Shown here: positions 50,970 through 61,383 of the stretch, piece after piece
Layout: the number at the start of each line of letters is the position of its first letter
Position numbering within the stretch: position 1 is the stretch's first letter
NCBI GenBank assembly: GCA_041394725.1
Contig: JAWKHR010000036.1
Coordinates: 3,049 to 67,048 of the forward strand
DNA: 64,000 bases
From: JAWKHR01 sp041394725
GTDB taxonomy: Bacteria > Acidobacteriota > Vicinamibacteria > Vicinamibacterales > SCN-69-37
Reading direction: 5' to 3'
The notes under the pieces: model-generated
What the model was told of the DNA's origin: nothing
What the model saw: the letters and a program-made list of their open reading frames with translations, nothing else
The model's database searches: none
Position numbers and translations under genes: made by a program

Positions 50970-52912
50970 CGCCCGCCCGCCGTCGTGAGCGCGACCGACG
51001 TCTGAAGGCCCGTCCGCACCGTGATGCGCGTCGCGGTGGAAGCCAGCCCGCGAAGCACGGCCGCCTGACGCCAGTCCCGCGTGAGATCGGCCGGAGCCGC
51101 GGCGGCGTAGTAGTCGCCGGGCGGCAGCGACGGAATGGTGAACGATCCGTCGTCGGCCGTGCTCGCATTGACGAAGTGCGGCGTCGAACGACCGAAATCC
51201 ACCCACATGGCAGCGTTCACGGGGAAGACCGCCACGACGGCGGCCGGGACCGGCGAGCCGCGCGGCGTCCGAACCGTGCCGGCGATGGAAGCCGGCGTGT
51301 CCGAGAGGATCACGACGACGTCGCCAAGATCCGCGTCTCCGAGTTCGATCGGATGGAGCATCACGTCACGGCCGTCGAGTTCAACGCCGGCGGGCCACCA
51401 GCCGTCCAGGCGCGGCGCGCTGGCGCGGATGACGTAGCGGCCGGGCGGCAGGCCGACCGACCGGAATTCGCCCGAGGCGTTCACCCGGGCCTCGCTGAAG
51501 AACGCCTCGGCGAGGGGCAGCCCGTCCACCCGTTCGACCGACAGGGACACGCGCGTCAGCGCGACGCCGGCGGGCGGCGGGCGTGAACCACGGAACTGCA
51601 GGTCGCCGCTGACCCGGGCTCCCGGACGCGCCGTGAGGTCGAGGCGGGTCACCGGCGTGTCGCCCAGCATGACCGACGCACGCGCCCAGAGCGCGGGAGC
51701 ATCGCTGAACGGGTCCACCCGAAGGGTCGCCGTCCGAATGCCATTCGCCGAACCCCCAATCATGCCGAAGCCGCTGCCCGGGGGCTCCGGCATGTCGAGC
51801 ACGCTCAGCGTCATCGGGCCGGCCGGCGCCGCGGGGAAGACGTAGTGCCCGCGCTGGTCCGTGAAGGTGACGGCGGCGTCCAGGCCCGATGTCGCGATCG
51901 CATCGGAATCCGCCGCCAGCCTGACGGTGACACCCGCCAGTGGCCCCGCGACGCCCGTCACTGTGCCTTCCAGCCGCGTCATGCGCTCGGGCCGCAACTG
52001 GAACGTCACGCCGGACCGCTCTTCACCTGGTGCGAGCGTGATTTGTTCGGCCTGGGCGACCCCGTCCCCGTTGGGGAAGAACCGCGTGCGGTAGGCGTTG
52101 GTGACGCCGCTCCCGTCCGGCACATGCGGTGGTGGCGGCCCCAGCCAGTGGAGCAGGAAGTCGCCCGACGCCGTGACGTTGGCCGCTCCCGGAGACAGGG
52201 GGGGCAGCCCCCAACGCAGCAACTCCCGCGTGGCCGCACTCGGAATCGTGCCGGGTGAAGATCGCCCCCGGCCGTTCGACGGCTGTGGCACGCTCAGGGC
52301 GATCGACGGCACGGCCACGATCCACCCGGATGTCAGGGCGAGGTCTGCCAGCCGATATTCGCCGCGATCGTCCGTGCGGGCGAGGACCGCGGCATCGCCG
52401 CGAACGTAGGGGCGGCCCGCCAAGGCACTGACCGGCAGGGCGCGGACCTCGATGCCGACCAGCGGCTCGCCGCGCTCATCGACGACGTGACCGGTGATCG
52501 CGCCGTTCTTCCAGAGTCGGAGCACGACATCTGCGACCTTCTCGTCGCGGGCGAGCGGCAGGGCGCGCTCCCGGGAAAGCGGCGTGGTCTGGCCGACGCC
52601 ACCGCAGCAGTGGCCTGGAAGGTCGGCGTTGACGGCGTAGCGTCCCGCCGGCAGGTCGAAGAAGGCGAAGCGGCCCTTGTCGTCGCTGAGGACGACCTGT
52701 CGAAACCCTCCTCCGCTGAGGGTGACCTGGGCCTGCGGAACGGCTGCGTCGGAAGTGCCGTCGACCACGCGGCCCATGATCAGGCCCTCGCCGGGCGTGG
52801 TGGGGCGATCCGCGGGTCGTTGGGGACTTGCCGTCAGCCAGGCTGGAATGGCCGCGAAGGCCAGGCTCGCGAGCATGGTTGGCGCCAGAATCCGAGCCGA
52901 GAGCCAAGGCAT
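50966..52912 (-). CDS. Secreted carboxypeptidase-regulatory-like repeat protein B
   Basis: Exported protein of 648 residues, paralogous to the adjacent downstream gene. ATG 52912 has GGGGAG at good spacing. Signal peptide ends near TASPQ. Repeats include GRFAFFDLPAGRYAVNADLPGH, GEYRLADLALTSGW, GHYVFPAAPAGPMTL, GEFRSVGLPPGRYVIRASA and GSFTIPSLPPGDYYAAAAP (each split over strands). The two genes overlap by 4 bp and form one operon; the pair probably arose by duplication. Confidence 0.82.
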   Translation of the reverse strand: MPWLSARILAPTMLASLAFAAIPAWLTASPQRPADRPTTPGEGLIMGRVVDGTSDAAVPQAQVTLSGGGFRQVVLSDDKGRFAFFDLPAGRYAVNADLPGHCCGGVGQTTPLSRERALPLARDEKVADVVLRLWKNGAITGHVVDERGEPLVGIEVRALPVSALAGRPYVRGDAAVLARTDDRGEYRLADLALTSGWIVAVPSIALSVPQPSNGRGRSSPGTIPSAATRELLRWGLPPLSPGAANVTASGDFLLHWLGPPPPHVPDGSGVTNAYRTRFFPNGDGVAQAEQITLAPGEERSGVTFQLRPERMTRLEGTVTGVAGPLAGVTVRLAADSDAIATSGLDAAVTFTDQRGHYVFPAAPAGPMTLSVLDMPEPPGSGFGMIGGSANGIRTATLRVDPFSDAPALWARASVMLGDTPVTRLDLTARPGARVSGDLQFRGSRPPPAGVALTRVSLSVERVDGLPLAEAFFSEARVNASGEFRSVGLPPGRYVIRASAPRLDGWWPAGVELDGRDVMLHPIELGDADLGDVVVILSDTPASIAGTVRTPRGSPVPAAVVAVFPVNAAMWVDFGRSTPHFVNASTADDGSFTIPSLPPGDYYAAAAPADLTRDWRQAAVLRGLASTATRITVRTGLQTSVALTTAGGR

Positions 52913-52965
52913 GCCGTCCACTCCCCGCACCGGGGCGTCAGGCGCCTGGCGCCAACAGGCCCGGT

Positions 52966-52989
52966 GCCGAACGCCGAACGCCGAACGCC
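52966..52989. repeat. GCCGAAC 7-bp tandem array
   Basis: Three full GCCGAAC units plus GCC lie between protein gene B and the dehydrogenase stop. Same sequence family as the dnaE2 inserts, here intergenic. Confidence 0.75.
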
Positions 52990-52993
52990 CGCC

Positions 52994-54355
52994 CTACGTC
53001 CGCCCCCCGCCCAGCTTGAACACGTGGTCGTGCGGCGTCTTGATCGCGTTGCGCGAGTCCACGACCAGCCGGGCCTGCCGGACGATCGCGTCGTAGTCGA
53101 ACACCTTGTGATCGGTGACGATGACGACGCAGTCGGCCGCGGCGAGGGCGGCCTCGTCGAGCGGGACCGAGGCGAGGTCGTGGTCGCCGGGCCAGTCGCG
53201 CGCGGCGATGTGGGCGGCGTACGGGTCGTGGTAGCTCACGCGCGCGCCCTTCTTCTCGAGCGCGGCCATGATGTCGAGCGCGGGCGACTCGCGCAGGTCC
53301 TCGATGTCGCGCTTGTACGACACGCCCAGCACCAGCACCGACGAGCCGCGCACGGCCTTGCTCTGCGTGTTCAGCGCGTCGGCGATCTTGTCCACCACAT
53401 GGTGCGGCATCGCGCCGTTGATCTGGCCCGCCAGCTCGATGAACCGCGCCTCGAAGCCGACCTCCTTCACCTTCCACGAGAGGTAGAACGGGTCGATCGG
53501 GATGCAGTGCCCGCCGAGGCCGGGGCCCGGGTAGAACGGCATGAACCCGAACGGCTTGGTCGCCGCCGCGTCCACGACCTCCCAGACCGAGAGGCCCAGC
53601 CGATCGCACATCATCGCCAGTTCGTTGACGAGGCCGATGTTGACCGCGCGGAAGGTGTTCTCGAGCAGCTTGACCATCTCGGCCACGCGCGGCGAGCTGA
53701 CCTCGACGACGGTCTCGATCGAGGCGGCGTAGAGCGCCTTCGCCAGGCGCGTGCACTCGGGGGTCAGGCCGCCCACGACCTTCGGCACATTGCGCGTGTG
53801 CCACCGCTCGTTGCCGGGATCCACCCGCTCGGGCGAGAACGCCAGGTGAAAGTCGCGCCCGGCCACCAGGCCGCCCCGCTCGAGTATCGGACGGACGACT
53901 TCGTCCGTAGTACCCGGGTAGGTGGTCGACTCGAGGATGACGAGCTGGCCACGCCGCAGGTGCTCCGCCACGGTCTCGACGGCCGAGACGACGTAGGAGA
54001 GGTCCGGGTCCTTGGTCTTGCGGAGCGGCGTCGGCACGCAGATGTTGATCGTGTCGAGGTCGGCCAGGACGCCGGTGTCGGTCGTCGCGTGCAGGCGGCC
54101 CGCGGCCCGGAGCTCGGCGACGTCGGCGGTCGGGACGTCCCGGATGTAGGACTCGCCGCGCGCGATGGCGGCCACCTTCGCGGCGTCGAGCTCGATCCCG
54201 GTGGCGTCGAAGCCGGCCCGGGCCAGCTCGACGAGGAGCGGCAGGCCGACGTAGCCCAGGCCGACCACGCCGACGCGGGCGGTCCGGCGATCGAGCCGGT
54301 CGAGCAGGGCGGTGGACGGGGTCTCGGTCACGGAAGGCCGGGTCGGCTGGGTCAT
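52994..54355 (-). CDS. Nucleotide-sugar dehydrogenase (WbpA/TviB-like)
   Basis: UDP-sugar 6-dehydrogenase of 453 residues. N-terminal VGVVGLGYVGLPLLVELA Rossmann motif, ESTTYPGTT, FSPERVDPGN, KLLENTFRAVNIGLVNELA, and active-site Cys in GPGLGGHCIPIDP. ATG 54355 is chosen; the upstream frame is not conserved. It forms UDP-GlcNAcA-type precursors for surface polysaccharide. No glycosyltransferase genes are adjacent. Confidence 0.92.
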   Translation of the reverse strand: MTQPTRPSVTETPSTALLDRLDRRTARVGVVGLGYVGLPLLVELARAGFDATGIELDAAKVAAIARGESYIRDVPTADVAELRAAGRLHATTDTGVLADLDTINICVPTPLRKTKDPDLSYVVSAVETVAEHLRRGQLVILESTTYPGTTDEVVRPILERGGLVAGRDFHLAFSPERVDPGNERWHTRNVPKVVGGLTPECTRLAKALYAASIETVVEVSSPRVAEMVKLLENTFRAVNIGLVNELAMMCDRLGLSVWEVVDAAATKPFGFMPFYPGPGLGGHCIPIDPFYLSWKVKEVGFEARFIELAGQINGAMPHHVVDKIADALNTQSKAVRGSSVLVLGVSYKRDIEDLRESPALDIMAALEKKGARVSYHDPYAAHIAARDWPGDHDLASVPLDEAALAAADCVVIVTDHKVFDYDAIVRQARLVVDSRNAIKTPHDHVFKLGGGRT

Positions 54356-54490
54356 GGCGAATCGCGGTGTAACGCGCGGCGCCCCACGGGCATCCAACGC
54401 GACAGCCGCTCATTATCGCACCCGCGGCGGGCTCGCGGCGCGCGGTGTGGTGTAATTGGAGTGGAACAGCCGACCGACAACGGGGGAGAC

Positions 54491-55456
54491 ATGCTGACGC
54501 GCACCAAGAAGCCCTGGGACCTGCCGTACTCGGACGTCACGCCCGAGCGCGTGTATCAGAACCGCCGCGAGTTCCTTCGCGTCGCCGGCATCGGCTCACT
54601 CGGCCTGGCGGCCGGATCGATCCTCTCGGCCTGCGAGGCCACCCCCGCCGCCGCGCAGGGCACGCTGACCTACACGCGCAACGCGGCGCTCTCGGTCTCC
54701 GACGAGCCCAACACCTGGGAACAGCTCACCACCTACAACAACTACTACGAGTTCGGCACCGGCAAGAGCGACCCGGCGGCCAACGCCCACACGCTCACGC
54801 CGAAGCCCTGGACCGTGAAGATCGACGGCGAGGTCGCCAAGCCGGGCGACTACAGCTATGACGACCTGGTCAAGCCGGAGGCGCTCGAGGAGCGGGTCTA
54901 TCGCTTCCGCTGCGTCGAGGCGTGGTCGGCGGTGATTCCGTGGGTCGGCTTCCCGCTGGCGAACCTGCTCAAGCGCGTCGAGCCGACGTCGAAGGCCAAG
55001 TACGTCGCCTTCCAGACGCTCCTGCGGCCGAGCGAGATGCCCGGGCAGCGCACGAGCGTGCTCGAGTGGCCGTATCTCGAGGGGCTGCGTCTCGACGAGG
55101 CGATGCACCCGCTGGCGCTCATGACCGTCGGCCTCTACGGCAAGGAACTGCCGAACCAGAACGGCGCGCCGATCCGGCTCATCGTGCCGTGGAAGTACGG
55201 CTTCAAGAGCATCAAGTCGATCGTGCGGATCAGCCTCGTCGAGAAACAGCCGCCGACGGCGTGGAACACGGCGACGCCGTCCGAATACGGCTTCTACTCG
55301 AACGTCAACCCGACGGTCGATCACCCGCGATGGAGCCAGGCGCGTGAGCGCCCCCTCGGCGGCTTCCTCAAGAACAAGCCCACGCTGATGTTCAACGGCT
55401 ACGGCGACCAGGTCGCGAGCCTGTACGCCGGCATGGACCTGCGCAAGTACTACTGA
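54491..55456 (+). CDS. msrP: Methionine sulfoxide reductase catalytic subunit MsrP
   Basis: MsrP (YedY) of 321 residues, periplasmic Mo-molybdopterin enzyme. N-terminal NRREFLRVAGIGS is the Tat signal. The Mo-ligand Cys is in YRFRCVEAWSAVIPW. Other conserved parts: PWTVKIDGEV, LLKRVEPTSKAKYVAF and GAPIRLIVPWKYGFKSIKSI (split). ATG with GGGGGAGAC upstream. It reduces protein-bound methionine sulfoxide in the envelope using electrons from MsrQ. moaA is in the same window. Confidence 0.95.
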   Translation: MLTRTKKPWDLPYSDVTPERVYQNRREFLRVAGIGSLGLAAGSILSACEATPAAAQGTLTYTRNAALSVSDEPNTWEQLTTYNNYYEFGTGKSDPAANAHTLTPKPWTVKIDGEVAKPGDYSYDDLVKPEALEERVYRFRCVEAWSAVIPWVGFPLANLLKRVEPTSKAKYVAFQTLLRPSEMPGQRTSVLEWPYLEGLRLDEAMHPLALMTVGLYGKELPNQNGAPIRLIVPWKYGFKSIKSIVRISLVEKQPPTAWNTATPSEYGFYSNVNPTVDHPRWSQARERPLGGFLKNKPTLMFNGYGDQVASLYAGMDLRKYY

Positions 55457-56130
55457 TGGCCGCGCGGCTCTGGCGGGGGCTGGGCACCGTCCTCGCGGCG
55501 ATCGCCAACTGGCGGTTCTTCAAGCCCGTCGTCTTCGTGGCCTGCCTCGCGCCGGGCGTCCTGCTGCTGTGGGACGTCTACGAGGGCGACCTCGGCGTGG
55601 ACCCGGTGAAGACGCTGCTGCACGAGACGGGCGAGACCGCGCTCGCGATCCTGCTCCTCAGTCTCACGGTCACGCCGATCCGCCGGCTCTTCCGCGTCAC
55701 GAAGGTCCAGCTCGTCCGCCGGATGCTGGGCCTGTGGGCATTCTTCTACGCGCTGGTCCACCTGTCGATGTACCTGGTCTTCGACCAGCTGTGCTATTCG
55801 CTCGCCACGTGCGACTTCGAGACGATCTGGAAGGACATCCTGCTGCGACGGTTCATCTTCGTCGGGCAGCTCGCGTTCGTCATCCTCCTGGCGCTCGCGC
55901 TGACGTCCACCAAGGGCTGGCAGCGTCGGCTCGGGCGCAACTGGACGCGCCTGCACCGGCTCGTCTACGTGGCGGCCGGCGCCGGGGTCGTGCACTTCAT
56001 CTGGATCCAGAAGGCCGACATCAGCGAGCCGCTCAAGTGGGCGTGCTGGCTGCTCGTCCTGCTCGCCATCCGTGCCGGCTATGCGATTCGCGGCCGCCTG
56101 GCGCGGTCGCGGGCGGCCGTAACTGCATGA
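55456..56130 (+). CDS. msrQ: Heme-binding membrane subunit MsrQ
   Basis: MsrQ (YedZ) of 224 residues with about six helices. Heme-ligand His candidates are in FYALVHLSMYLVFD and the paired NWTRLHRLVYVAAGAGVVHF region. The TGATG overlap with msrP shows coupling. It passes electrons from the quinone pool to MsrP. Length and order match the family. Confidence 0.94.
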   Translation: MAARLWRGLGTVLAAIANWRFFKPVVFVACLAPGVLLLWDVYEGDLGVDPVKTLLHETGETALAILLLSLTVTPIRRLFRVTKVQLVRRMLGLWAFFYALVHLSMYLVFDQLCYSLATCDFETIWKDILLRRFIFVGQLAFVILLALALTSTKGWQRRLGRNWTRLHRLVYVAAGAGVVHFIWIQKADISEPLKWACWLLVLLAIRAGYAIRGRLARSRAAVTA

Positions 56131-56359
56131 GCTGAAACCGGATCCGGGCCCGAGGCGGGCCCGGAAGTCCTGCCAGTTCGCGCCCCGAATCTGCCCCTTC
56201 AGCCGCCGATCGCGCCAGTTACCGACAATTTTGTGTACTTCCCCGGACCGCCCCCCTATTCTCGTTGTGTCGCCGGGCGAGGTGTGCCTGGCCATGGGAC
56301 GGTCCGCCGGTGAGCGGCCGGCCGCCCGGACGAGTGGTTTTCCTAGCCGAGTGAACCCG

Positions 56360-58426
<2,067 letters not shown>

Positions 58427-58441
58427 GTTTCACCGCGAGGG

Positions 58442-58490
58442 AACACACGACGGGCCGGGCGGCCTCGCGCCGCCCGGCCCGTCGTGTGTT
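58442..58490 (+). terminator. 22-bp hairpin terminator after the radical SAM gene
   Basis: The arms at 58442-58463 and 58469-58490 are perfectly complementary (22 bp, AACACACGACGGGCCGGGCG... arm) with loop CTCGC. It starts 16 bp past the stop and ends in TT. Confidence 0.85.
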
Positions 58491-58624
58491 GAGGGGCGAG
58501 CCGGCGCCCGGGGCCGCCGGGTGAAGAAGGGCATGAAGAAGGCATCGCTCGCTGCGTCTGGCGCCGGTTCCTTTGACATGAAGGGGCAGAAGGGATTGAA
58601 GGCCATGAAGGGCGCCGCCCCTCG

Positions 58625-58767
58625 GTCACCCGGGCCGGCGGGCAGGCCCGCCGGCCGGCCGTGAGCCGGCCGTGAGGGAGCGGGAAGTCGCGCGGACGAG
58701 CAAGGCCGGGAGGCAACAGGGCCTTGTTCGTCCGCGCGACTCCCGCTCCCTCACGGCCCGGGTGACG
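58625..58767. repeat. Nested palindrome in the 544-bp intergenic region
   Basis: The inner arms at 58668-58707 and 58720-58758 are complementary apart from one extra base and one mismatch. Outer arms near 58625-58637 and 58755-58767 (GTCACCCGGGCCG) also pair. The gap from 58427 to 58970 holds no gene I can support. Confidence 0.8.
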
Positions 58768-58823
58768 CCGCCGCGGCGCCCCTTCATGAGCTTCAGTGTC
58801 TTCATCGTCTTCATGTCGATGAG

Positions 58824-58917
58824 GACCAGCGACAGACGCGGCACGCGATCGCCCCGACCAGCGACAGACGCGGCGCGATCGCCCCGACCAGCGACAGACG
58901 CGGCACGCGATCGCCCT
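58824..58917. repeat. 32-bp tandem repeat, three copies
   Basis: Unit starts GACCAGCGACAGACGCGGC and ends GCGATCGCCCC. Copies 58824-58855, 58856-58885 (2 bp shorter) and 58886-58917. It lies 53 bp before the serine hydrolase ATG. Confidence 0.85.
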
Positions 58918-58970
58918 GACGCCGCGCCACGCTTGCAGTCCCCGTCCTGCCCGGCTAGCATCCCGGCACC

Positions 58971-60251
58971 ATGACCCACGTCACCTCTTCGCGCCGCCCG
59001 GCGGCGGGCCGTCGTCTCGCGCGCATCGGGCTCACGGGCTTCACGGCCTTCCTCCTGGCGGCGCCTGGGCTCGTCGCGCGACAGGCCGCGGCGCGGGCCG
59101 GCGGCGGGGGGCAGGCGGCCGCACAGGCCGCGACGTACTTTCCCGCGAAGGGCGCCTGGGAACGGCGCGAGCCGGCCGCGCTCGGCCTCGACCGGGCGAC
59201 GCTCGACGAGGCGATCGCCTTCGCCAACGAGCACCAGAACGGGAACACGAAGAACCTCGCCGAGGACATTCCACGAACCTTCGGTCGTGAGGCGCCCTAC
59301 AACGCGCTCATCGGTCCGACCCGGGAGCGCACCGGCATGAACGGCATCGTCATCCGTCACGGCTACGTCGCCGCGACGTGGGGGGACGTGGACCGGGCCG
59401 ACATGACCTTCAGCGTCACCAAGTCCTTCCTCTCGACGACGGTAGGGCTGGCGTTCGACCGCGGCCTGATCCGGCACGTGGCCGATCGCGTCGCGCCGTA
59501 CATGCCCGATGGCGTGGACCTGTTCACGGCCGACCACAACCGCGACATCACCTGGGAACACCTGCTGCGCCAGTCGAGCGACTGGTCCGGCACGCTCTGG
59601 GGAAAGCCGGACTGGGCGGACCGGCCCGTCGGCAACTCCCCGGCCGAGTGGGAAGCGCGCGAGATGCACGCGCCAGGGACGTACTACAAGTACAACGACA
59701 CCCGCGTGAACGTGCTCGCGCTGGCCGCGCTGCACGTCTTCAGGCAGCCGCTCCCGGAGGTGCTGAAGGCGAACATCATGGACCCGATCGGCGCGTCGGA
59801 CACCTGGCACTGGGAGGGCTACGAGAACTCCTGGGTCACGATCGACGGCCGGCGGATGCAGTCGGTCACCGGCGGCGGGCACTGGGGCGGCGGGATGTTC
59901 ATCAACGCCTGGGACCTGGCGCGCTTCGGGTATCTCTTCCTGAACGACGGCCGCTGGAACGACCGGCAGCTCATCTCGAAGACCTGGATCGGCATGGCGC
60001 GCACGCCGGGGCCGGCCAACGAGAACTACGGCTACATGAACTGGTTTCTCAACACCCGACACCCGATCACCAACGGCCGTCCCGCCAGGCAGTCCCTGCC
60101 GTCGGCGCCGGTCTCGGCCGTGACGTTCCAGGGCAACGGCGCCAACCTCGTCTACATCGACTGGGAACACGACCTGGTCGTCGTCGTGCGCTGGATCAGC
60201 GGGAACTACGACGGGTTCTTTGCGAAGGTGCTGGAGGCGCTCAGGACCTGA
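58971..60251 (+). CDS. Secreted beta-lactamase-family serine hydrolase
   Basis: Class-C-beta-lactamase/esterase-fold protein of 426 residues. Signal peptide (about 1-40). The catalytic SxxK is SVTK at 148-151. YND at 241-243 takes the place of YxN. GGGHWGGGMF near 300 is the third motif. The family (AmpC-like, Beta-lactamase Pfam) covers D-aminopeptidases, esterases and transesterases. The short distance to the upstream tandem repeat leaves little promoter space. Function in this organism is unknown. Confidence 0.88.
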   Translation: MTHVTSSRRPAAGRRLARIGLTGFTAFLLAAPGLVARQAAARAGGGGQAAAQAATYFPAKGAWERREPAALGLDRATLDEAIAFANEHQNGNTKNLAEDIPRTFGREAPYNALIGPTRERTGMNGIVIRHGYVAATWGDVDRADMTFSVTKSFLSTTVGLAFDRGLIRHVADRVAPYMPDGVDLFTADHNRDITWEHLLRQSSDWSGTLWGKPDWADRPVGNSPAEWEAREMHAPGTYYKYNDTRVNVLALAALHVFRQPLPEVLKANIMDPIGASDTWHWEGYENSWVTIDGRRMQSVTGGGHWGGGMFINAWDLARFGYLFLNDGRWNDRQLISKTWIGMARTPGPANENYGYMNWFLNTRHPITNGRPARQSLPSAPVSAVTFQGNGANLVYIDWEHDLVVVVRWISGNYDGFFAKVLEALRT

Positions 60252-60270
60252 GCGCCCCTGGGACCTTCGA

Positions 60271-61296
60271 CTATCCGCCCCGCGTGTGCATCTCCAGGTG
60301 GCGGTTGGTTCGCAGGACGCCGATGGGGATGTAGGCGCCGCGGTCGCGGGTGGCCGCGCGCTCCTCGGCGCCGCGGTCGGCGCGGCCGTGCCAGACGGCG
60401 CGGATCAGGTCGAGCATCGTCTCGCGTGACGCGCCGGCCCGCAGCGGGCGGCGGAGGTCCGTGCCGTGCTGCGCGTAGAGGCAGAGCAGCAGCACGCCGT
60501 CGGCCGTGATGCGCGCCCGGTCGCACGTGCGGCAGAACGGCTGCGTCGTGGACGAGATGATCCCGAACGTCAGGCCGTCGGCCAGCCGGAAGCGGTCGGC
60601 CGGCGCGGACGTCGTCTCCTCGACGGCCGTGATCGGGCCGTAGTGATCCGACAGCCGGTCGAGCATCTCGCGGCGCGAGACGACCGCGTCGGGCCGCCAG
60701 TCGGTGGCGCCGCCGACGTCCATGTACTCGATGAAGCGCACCTCGGCGCCGATGCCGCGCGCGAACTCGACGAGCGGCACCAGTTCGTCGTCGTTCAGGC
60801 CGCGCGTGACGACCGTGTCGAGCTTCAGCCCGGTGAACCCGGCGCGGCGCGCCGCCTCGAGGCCGGCGAGGACGTCCGGCAGCGCGTCCACGCGGGTCAG
60901 GCGCTCGAACCGGGTCCGGTCGAGCGTGTCGAGGCTCACCGTCAGCCGGTGCAGCCCCGCATCGCGCAGCTCGCCGGCCGCGTCGGTGAGCCGGACGCCG
61001 TTGGTGGTCAGGGCGAGGTCGCGGACCCAGGGGCGGCGCGCGAGATCCGCGACCAGGGTCGGCAGGTCGCGCCGGAGCAGCGGTTCGCCGCCGGTGATGC
61101 GGAGGCGGTCCACGCCGATCGCGCCGAACAGGTCGGCGACGCTCGCGAGTTCCTCGTAGGTCAGGACGTCCTCGCGGGGCAGCCAGAGATATGACTCCTC
61201 CGGCATGCAGTAGTGGCAGCGGAGGTTGCACCGGTCGGTGACCGAGAGTCGCAGGCTGCGCAGCGGGCGTCCGAGCGTGTCGGTCAGTGCGCGCAC
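60271..61296 (-). CDS. moaA: GTP 3',8-cyclase MoaA
   Basis: MoaA of 341 residues, first step of molybdenum cofactor synthesis. GTG 61296 start (VRALTDTLGRPLRSLRLSVTD). N-terminal SAM cluster CNLRCHYC, ITGGEPLLRRDLP, SLDTLDRTRFERLTR, and the C-terminal second cluster in FCRTCDRARITADGVLLLCL. The usual C-terminal GG is present (HTRGG). It provides cofactor for enzymes such as MsrP, encoded 5 kb away. Convergent with the serine hydrolase. Confidence 0.96.
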   Translation of the reverse strand: MRALTDTLGRPLRSLRLSVTDRCNLRCHYCMPEESYLWLPREDVLTYEELASVADLFGAIGVDRLRITGGEPLLRRDLPTLVADLARRPWVRDLALTTNGVRLTDAAGELRDAGLHRLTVSLDTLDRTRFERLTRVDALPDVLAGLEAARRAGFTGLKLDTVVTRGLNDDELVPLVEFARGIGAEVRFIEYMDVGGATDWRPDAVVSRREMLDRLSDHYGPITAVEETTSAPADRFRLADGLTFGIISSTTQPFCRTCDRARITADGVLLLCLYAQHGTDLRRPLRAGASRETMLDLIRAVWHGRADRGAEERAATRDRGAYIPIGVLRTNRHLEMHTRGG

Positions 61297-61383
61297 CCCT
61301 CGATTATGGCACCCGGAGGACCGTCTATAATTCGGCGGACGTCTCGGGCGGCCGTCCGCCCGCCATTCCCGGGGGATTCCGAC

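Noticed and set aside
58971..60251. Clinically relevant beta-lactamase
   Set aside because: SxxK is present but the sequence pattern is that of the broad serine-hydrolase/esterase family; no support for antibiotic hydrolysis.
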